Shown here piece after piece: positions 62,801 to 64,000 of a stretch of 64,000 nt of DNA. The translations under genes were made by a program, and so were the position numbers. Numbering within the stretch: position 1 is the stretch's first letter; every line of letters starts with the position of its first letter. Location: positions 45,397 through 109,396 of the forward strand of contig LUCM01003360.1 in the NCBI GenBank assembly GCA_008360955.1, in the 5' to 3' direction. The notes below the pieces were generated by a model. The model saw only the letters and a program-made list of their open reading frames with translations. It was not told the origin of the DNA and ran no database searches. This DNA is from Fasciolopsis buskii (Eukaryota; Platyhelminthes; Trematoda; Plagiorchiida; Fasciolidae).

Positions 62801-64000
62801 GTTAGAGCCCCTACGATCTCGAAGGGTCATATTAAATCCACTTTTTTTCTACGTTTCATCGAACAGAGGCGCAATATGCGAAGTCCTTTTAGATAATTGT
62901 TGCTCCGCCTGTGGCATCTTCTGATCCGGATTCCTTATTTCCCGTTGGTTGCTGAGAAACTGACTTCGTCACGGTCTTCATGATCCGACCGGCATGTTTA
63001 TTATCTAGCAGGAAATTGCTTACGGAGTCGAAGCCTTTGCTAAGGTCTTCGAAACAGAACTCGACTATACATAGTGTATATTTCCCGACATCCGAGAGGC
63101 GTGCACGAGACAAGATCAAGTTTACACAAAGATGGCGCAATGGACACACGGGAAGCAAAAAGCAGATGTGGAGATGCGATGTGTCTGTGCTCCATGAACG
63201 CAACGTGCAATGTCATGGGCTAAACACGAGTTTTCGAGCTTCTAAATCAAAGCTATATGATCACTCGTCAAAACTTCCTGGGGCTGATTATCAGTCGTGC
63301 ACTGTGAGTCAATTCCTTCGTGAGGCCAGTCGGTTCATCGAGAAACATCAACAGGTTTTTTCACCATAAACTGTTATTGACAAATCCTGCGGTGCCAAAG
63401 TCAAAATCCAGTTGTTTAAAAACTGTGAGTTTAAGTTTGTTTGACAGCTTTACGCCTAGAACCCTTCTCCTGTAGTGACGCACACGTAGCCATTTTCCAC
63501 TCAGCCGAAACGACTCTCTTCCCAAGCAAGGCACCTCAGAGCTTCGTTACAGATTTGCGCAGTATAACCACCATATACTAGATAATTGCTGGGTGCAACC
63601 AATCCGTATAGTCTGTTTGTGCCTGCCTAACGTTCTTAAAATGCGCACAGTTCGTTGTTTCCATTCAACGTGGGGGTTCGGCTAACAGCCCGGCCCACTG
63701 GGTGATTTTGGAAGCGTCAAATTGCCCGTGGCAGTACACATTCATAAAGAATGAAAGACGGGGAACGCATCCGGAATAACCCGTAAAAACTAAACTACCA
63801 TCATCCTTTTCCAGGAACCCCGTATATTCGCGAGATTGACCGTTCGAAGGCCGCCATACTGGAACCAGACCACTGCGTGCAATTCGGGAAACCAGCATAA
63901 CACTATACCACCCGACGAAGAGAGCATCGATAGGTGGAATGTTAGGGGCGTATTTCCTCTCCTATCTGCTAACTGGTTATACATTTACCAATAAGCCTTG
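56861..64000. other. Unassigned sequence, GC-richer at 59.0-61.5 kb
   Basis: Frames up to 129 codons occur on both strands (59247-59579 minus, 59530-60013 minus, 62980-63369 plus, 62889-63203 minus) but overlap each other. The 59-61.5 kb part is visibly richer in G and C than its surroundings and may be a decayed element or part of a gene. I found no catalytic or structural motif to support either. Confidence 0.35.

Noticed and set aside
62889..63203. Reverse transcriptase motif FEDLSKGFDSVSNFLL on minus
   Set aside because: The phrase resembles the first palm motif, but none of the neighbouring blocks (VPQG-like, YADD) could be found on either side, so one short resemblance is not enough.

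Overview
The window looks like intergenic or intronic, repeat-rich DNA from an animal, most likely a flatworm and probably a fluke. It is AT-leaning, has no operon-like spacing and no long open frames, and is built from decayed transposons. Two lines point to flatworms. One is several RTE-like and CR1-like non-LTR retrotransposon relics whose protein blocks resemble those common in trematode genomes. The other is a tandem satellite carrying hammerhead ribozyme motifs, the arrangement known from the SMalpha satellites of Schistosoma. The species cannot be named from the sequence alone.

Layout. 1-13 kb: mostly unassigned, with two copies of a dispersed repeat (5404-5641, 7749-8016) and one plausible protein exon on the minus strand (7061-7522). 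13-25 kb: transposon remains: an RTE-like fragment (13140-13870, minus), a third copy of the dispersed repeat, a piggyBac-like transposase relic (18651-19405, plus), a longer RTE-like relic (20870-22640, minus) and two pieces of one CR1-like family (22948-23975 and 24941-25224, both minus), the second ending in a pentanucleotide microsatellite tail. 28.3-28.8 kb: two tRNA-derived SINE copies placed head to head. 32.2-34.6 kb: a 313-bp tandem satellite with a hammerhead-like core in each unit. It is interrupted by a 364-base gap of Ns, across which the unit orientation flips. 40.3-43.0 kb: the longest RTE-like relic, with endonuclease, reverse transcriptase and C-terminal blocks. 45-47 kb: a candidate terminal exon, a diverged solo satellite copy whose hammerhead folds completely on paper, and a second SINE family. 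47.65-53.85 kb: a near-identical 1.4-kb inverted repeat whose 3.4-kb spacer holds a gag-like zinc-knuckle remnant and another SINE copy. 55.1-56.9 kb: a CR1-like relic on plus with ORF1 and endonuclease pieces. 57-64 kb: unassigned, with a more GC-rich stretch near 59-61.5 kb.

All mobile-element coding sequences are broken by stops and frameshifts, so none looks autonomous. The liveliest signals are the hammerhead satellites, which could self-cleave if transcribed, and the large inverted repeat, which is either recent or an assembly artefact. No complete host gene was found. Proposed host exons rest on an open frame plus splice-like signals only.
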